Assembly: GCA_002428685.1 (NCBI GenBank)
Contig: DIXL01000085.1
Span: 5,557-33,091 of the forward strand
Direction: 5' to 3'
DNA from: Cloacimonetes bacterium UBA6081
GTDB taxonomy: Bacteria; Cloacimonadota; Cloacimonadia; Cloacimonadales; Cloacimonadaceae
DNA length: 27,535 nt
Both the position numbers and the translations under genes were made by a program. Below the pieces are notes generated by a model. The model ran no database searches, was not told where the DNA came from, and saw only the letters and a list, made by a program, of their open reading frames with translations. Below are positions 24,104 through 27,535 of the stretch, piece after piece. Numbering within the stretch: the stretch's first letter is position 1; each line of letters opens with the position of its first letter.

Positions 24104-24128
24104 GCAAAAAAAGATCCTTGAGGTAGAT

Positions 24129-27100
24129 ATGAAAAAGCTGAGTGTCCTTATTCCGCTGATTATTCTTGTTGGCCTGTTATCGGCCATCAGTTTCGATTCA
24201 GACCTATTTTATTCCAAAACTATTATAAGCTGTTTTAATAAAACTGCTGTGCCCAACATTGATGGCAAAGTCAATTTTACACTCGACAATGGAGTAGTAA
24301 AAACAGGATTTGCCAGCTTTGATGCTCTCGCACAGCAATATCGCATTGTAGGCATGAAGCAGATGCACCCTTATGTTAAGGTTCCCGATTGGAACGATAA
24401 TGGCATTTATCTGCAAAATCACTACCGTCTGTTTCTGGAAAGTGATGATAATATGGATGCGGCTGTAGCTTCTCTGGCCAAAGATAGTAACCTGATTTAT
24501 GCCGAATTTGAAGGCATCAACAGAGCGAAATTTGTGCCAAACGACCCTATGTTAGCTCAACAGTATGCCCATGCAGCCGTTCGCAGTTTTGATGCCTGGG
24601 ATTACACTATGGGAAGCCATGACATACTTGTGGCGATCACCGATTCTGGCGTAAAATGGAACCATCCCGACCTAAGAGCAAATATTTGGGTAAATCCTGC
24701 CGAAAGCCCAGGAATGACAATTAATTGGGATGCTGGAACCATCAGTGGTGGAAATGGCACGGATGCAGGTGAAGGTGGAAATAAGATAGATGATCTGGTT
24801 GGCTGGGACTTTTATGGAACAAACGGTGCAAACCCAGACAACAATCCCTATCAGGATTTTGCAGCTAACGATCATGGCACTCATGTTGCCGGTTGTGCGG
24901 CCGCAGTAGGTAATAACGGGATTGGGGTTATAGGAACCGCACCAAACGTTTCCATCCTAAGTTGCAAAGGCTCATCCAATACCTCGACTTCGCAGGGTAT
25001 AGCTTTTGCCTATGATCAAATTAAATATGCCGCCGAAGTTGGTGCTCATATAATAAATGCAAGTTGGGGCAGCACTGGTAGCGGCACTTATCCAAATTCC
25101 ATAGTTAACTATGCCACAGCCTTAGGCTCTTTAGTAGTTGCCGCGGCTGGTAACGAAAACACCGAACATAACGCCTCCTATCAAGATTATCCGGCAGATT
25201 GCACCAAAGCCATGTGTGTGGCAGCAACTGCCTTAGGTGATGTAAAGGCAAGTTTTTCAGATTATGGTGCTCCCATCGATATCTGTGCTCCCGGAGCAGG
25301 TATCCTTTCCACAGTTATAGGTGGCAATGGCTATGATGCTTATGATGGCACTTCCATGGCCAGTCCTGTTGCTGCCGGTGTAGCCGCATTGGTAAAATCC
25401 ATGCATCCAGATTTATCTCCTGAAAATTTGATGGCACGCCTGATGACAACAGCAGATAATATTGATACAATCAATCCTACTTATGCAACCAAGCTTGGAG
25501 CAGGCAGAATTAATGCCTACACTGCTACTATGTATGACAAAATTCCTTTTATGGTAATAGAAGACTACACCCTTACAGAAACTGCGGGTGATGGCGATGG
25601 AGTTGCCAATCCTGGTGAAGATGTGCAGCTCAAAATATCCTTAAGCAATCGCTTGGATCCTGTTTCAGGGCTTGGTTGGCTAACGGCAGAAAATGTAATA
25701 GTGAAGCTGCGTTGCAATTATCCCGGTGTAACCATTATAGATTCCATTGCCTCCTTTGGTACCATGTATGCTGGAACAACTCTGCTCAACAACTCTCAGC
25801 CATACAAATTCCGCACCATCAGTTCTCTTGCTTCCGAGCCGATTCCCTTTGAGTTTTTTGTAACTGCAAATCTTGATGCTGCCTATCCCTATAACAAAAC
25901 CATTGCGCTCAGCATACCTTTGTCATTAGCCCAAGCTGGATGGCCTTACAACATAGGCGGAGCCATGAACACCTCCCCCATCGTGATAGACCTGGACAAT
26001 GATGGCCAAAAGGAAACTATTTTTGCCGGTGCTGGTGGAGCCATTAATGCTGTGCGCAAAAATGGAACCACAAACTACCCCGGATTCCCTGTGCAAACTT
26101 CTTCTACAGTGATTGGTTCCATGGCTATGGCAAATTTGAATAGTGATAACAACAACGAATTTGTGGCCTGCTTGCAGAACAATAACATCATGTGTATCAA
26201 CGACCTTGGCCAAACCAAATGGAGCGTTGCTGCCGGCGGAACTCTTCGTAACGGCCCAGTTATTGCTCGTCCCAATTCCAGCACTCCCAACAAAGCAATT
26301 GCCATAACTCAAAACGGCATCATAAGCGTTCTTAATGGAGACGGCACACCTTTCACCAATTTCCCTGCTTTTATCAGCGGTGCTTATCTTGGTTCTCCAG
26401 CCATTGGCGATTTGGATGGTGATGGCAATATGGAAGTGATTGTAGCAAGCCTTACAGGTGCTGTAAATGCTGTCAGCCTTATTACCGGCCAAAATATCAG
26501 CGGTTTTCCTGTAACCCTGACCGGTGGTGGCTCTCAGAACGCCGTAACTATTGCCAATCTGGATTCGGATACTCAGCCCGAAATCTTGATTGCATCCAGC
26601 AATGGAGGTTTTCTTTATGCACTTAACCATGATGGCAGTGTTCTGTTTCAAAAGAACATCGGTACCCAAATAAAAACCAGCCCTGTGGTTGCAGACGTAA
26701 ATAACGACGCCACCAAAGAGATAATTGTAATTGCCAATAACGGTTCTGTTTATGTTATGACCCTTAATGGCACCAATCTGCCCAACACACCCATCTCCAT
26801 TGAAACCGCAGTGGAATGCACCCCTGTGGTTGCACGTTTTGATGGCAGTAATAATGCCGGAATCATCTTCGGTGATGCAAATGGCAAATTGCACAGCGTT
26901 CGTATAGACGGAACTGAAAGCCCCAATTTCCCCATTAATCTGGGTGGAAACCTAAAAATCTCCGCTACCATTTCGGACATAGACGGCGATGGCGACATGG
27001 AGATTCTTATCCCAAATGAAACAAGTTTGCATATAACAGACATCAAACGCTCTGCCCAATCTGTGCCCTGGCCTTGTTATCTGGGTGGATGGGGACGCAC

Positions 27101-27428
27101 CGGTAATTCTTATCAGGCAACACCCGTAACAGATGTAACTATTCCCGCCGTAGTAACCGGCTTAAACGGTGCCTATCCCAATCCCTTCAACCCCAGCACT
27201 ACCATTAGCTTTAGCCTTCAACACTCTGGCTTGACCTCGGTGGAAGTCTATAATCAAAGAGGACAATTGGTAAAGACATTGGTAAATGATTCTATGGAAG
27301 CAGGCGAACACAAGCTTGTTTGGAATGGAATGGATAACCATGGAAATGCTGTTGCCAGCGGATTATATTACTACCGGATGAAATCCGGCAAGTTCAGCTC
27401 TACCAAGAAAATGGTGTTGATGAAATAG
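24129..27428 (+). CDS. Secreted subtilisin-like serine protease with FG-GAP-like propeller and C-terminal sorting-type domain
   Basis: A 1099-residue exported S8 peptidase. MKKLSVLIPLIILVGLLSAI is the signal peptide. Residues ~60-135 resemble an I9-type prodomain. The protease domain (~145-450) has Asp172 (ITDSGV), His249 (DHGTHVAG), the oxyanion Asn in AAAGNE and Ser409 (GTSMASPVAAG), so it should be active. An Ig-like linker leads to a propeller (~600-985) of repeats such as AIGDLDGDGNMEVIVAS and TISDIDGDGDMEILIPN, whose Asp-rich loops resemble FG-GAP/VCBS Ca2+ sites. The last ~85 residues are a FlgD/Por-type CTD (AYPNPFNPSTTISF, VYNQRGQLVKTL, ASGLYYYRM, MVLMK). I chose ATG 24129 because GAGGT lies 4 nt upstream and the in-frame ATG at 24102 overlaps the promoter -10. 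Likely role: extracellular or cell-surface protein degradation. Confidence 0.93.
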   Translation: MKKLSVLIPLIILVGLLSAISFDSDLFYSKTIISCFNKTAVPNIDGKVNFTLDNGVVKTGFASFDALAQQYRIVGMKQMHPYVKVPDWNDNGIYLQNHYRLFLESDDNMDAAVASLAKDSNLIYAEFEGINRAKFVPNDPMLAQQYAHAAVRSFDAWDYTMGSHDILVAITDSGVKWNHPDLRANIWVNPAESPGMTINWDAGTISGGNGTDAGEGGNKIDDLVGWDFYGTNGANPDNNPYQDFAANDHGTHVAGCAAAVGNNGIGVIGTAPNVSILSCKGSSNTSTSQGIAFAYDQIKYAAEVGAHIINASWGSTGSGTYPNSIVNYATALGSLVVAAAGNENTEHNASYQDYPADCTKAMCVAATALGDVKASFSDYGAPIDICAPGAGILSTVIGGNGYDAYDGTSMASPVAAGVAALVKSMHPDLSPENLMARLMTTADNIDTINPTYATKLGAGRINAYTATMYDKIPFMVIEDYTLTETAGDGDGVANPGEDVQLKISLSNRLDPVSGLGWLTAENVIVKLRCNYPGVTIIDSIASFGTMYAGTTLLNNSQPYKFRTISSLASEPIPFEFFVTANLDAAYPYNKTIALSIPLSLAQAGWPYNIGGAMNTSPIVIDLDNDGQKETIFAGAGGAINAVRKNGTTNYPGFPVQTSSTVIGSMAMANLNSDNNNEFVACLQNNNIMCINDLGQTKWSVAAGGTLRNGPVIARPNSSTPNKAIAITQNGIISVLNGDGTPFTNFPAFISGAYLGSPAIGDLDGDGNMEVIVASLTGAVNAVSLITGQNISGFPVTLTGGGSQNAVTIANLDSDTQPEILIASSNGGFLYALNHDGSVLFQKNIGTQIKTSPVVADVNNDATKEIIVIANNGSVYVMTLNGTNLPNTPISIETAVECTPVVARFDGSNNAGIIFGDANGKLHSVRIDGTESPNFPINLGGNLKISATISDIDGDGDMEILIPNETSLHITDIKRSAQSVPWPCYLGGWGRTGNSYQATPVTDVTIPAVVTGLNGAYPNPFNPSTTISFSLQHSGLTSVEVYNQRGQLVKTLVNDSMEAGEHKLVWNGMDNHGNAVASGLYYYRMKSGKFSSTKKMVLMK

Positions 27429-27482
27429 TAGTTGGTGGCCGAAGGACATGGAACAGTAGCTAGTGTCATGTCAAGCATAGGT

Positions 27483-27526
27483 AAGCCGATCTCCCGATCG
27501 GCTTGTGGTAATCAGGAGATTGCCAC
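27483..27526. repeat. Two abutting 22-nt hairpins
   Basis: Hairpin one: AAGCCGATC (27483-27491), loop TCCC, GATCGGCTT (27496-27504), a perfect 9-bp stem. Hairpin two follows with no gap: GTGGTAATC (27505-27513), loop AGGA, GATTGCCAC (27518-27526), 9 bp with one G-U type pair. They start 54 bp after the protease stop. There is no T-run before the window ends, so a classical terminator is not supported. Confidence 0.7.
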
Positions 27527-27535
27527 CCCAATACT

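Noticed and set aside
25926..26894. 322-codon open frame on the minus strand
   Set aside because: It is antisense to the propeller repeats of the secreted protease. It has no start signal, Shine-Dalgarno site or recognisable domain, and it arises from the repetitive codon pattern of the Asp/Gly-rich repeats.

Overview
The window looks like a chromosomal segment of an uncultured Gram-negative bacterium, most likely from Candidatus Cloacimonadota or a close relative. This is inferred from moderate A+T content, ordinary housekeeping genes packed without gaps, and several large secreted proteins ending in a FlgD/Por-type C-terminal domain (YPNPFNPS/NTT ... GQ.VK.L ... SGLYF ... K.LLK). That domain (CTD below) is common in Cloacimonadota, Bacteroidota and Fibrobacterota; no 16S gene is present to settle the point.

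Positions 1-3745 (minus strand): a leftward cluster of a PP-loop tRNA-thiolation-like ATPase, a metallo-beta-lactamase-fold hydrolase and guaA, followed by a relic of the last ~37 codons of a UDP-glucose 6-dehydrogenase gene and ~370 bp of noncoding DNA with an inverted repeat. Positions 3885-10074 (plus strand): a very tight operon-like run of a GNAT acetyltransferase, holB, murJ, uvrC and a ferredoxin-tailed aldo/keto reductase, with junctions of 0, 0, -25 and 2 bp. It meets a dead PAS/histidine kinase gene (10079-11058, minus) carrying two in-frame stops and no 5' end.

Positions 11059-21387 (minus strand) are an accessory block of secreted proteins: a ~1650-residue beta-propeller/beta-helix protein followed by two paralogous beta-helix proteins. 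The last ~510 bp of each paralog plus ~350 bp of 3' flank form a near-identical direct repeat. Each flank holds a second CTD-coding stretch split at the same codon by a 218-bp palindromic MITE-like element. The insertion has an apparent 5-bp target duplication, and removing it restores the reading frame. One paralog has an 11-G homopolymer in its coding strand. The large upstream gene has its good Shine-Dalgarno site and signal peptide in a different frame from its body.

Positions 21388-21944 are a divergent intergenic region with tandem promoter candidates and an ACGGATTGGAC inverted repeat. recG and a secreted subtilisin-like protease with an FG-GAP-like propeller and CTD follow on the plus strand. 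Two abutting 22-nt hairpins close the window. No rRNA, tRNA, CRISPR array or transposase gene was recognised.

Functionally the window combines core metabolism and DNA maintenance (GMP synthesis, clamp loading, lipid II flipping, nucleotide excision repair, fork rescue) with a surface/secretion repertoire that is visibly remodelled by duplication, small-repeat insertion, homopolymer tracts and gene decay.
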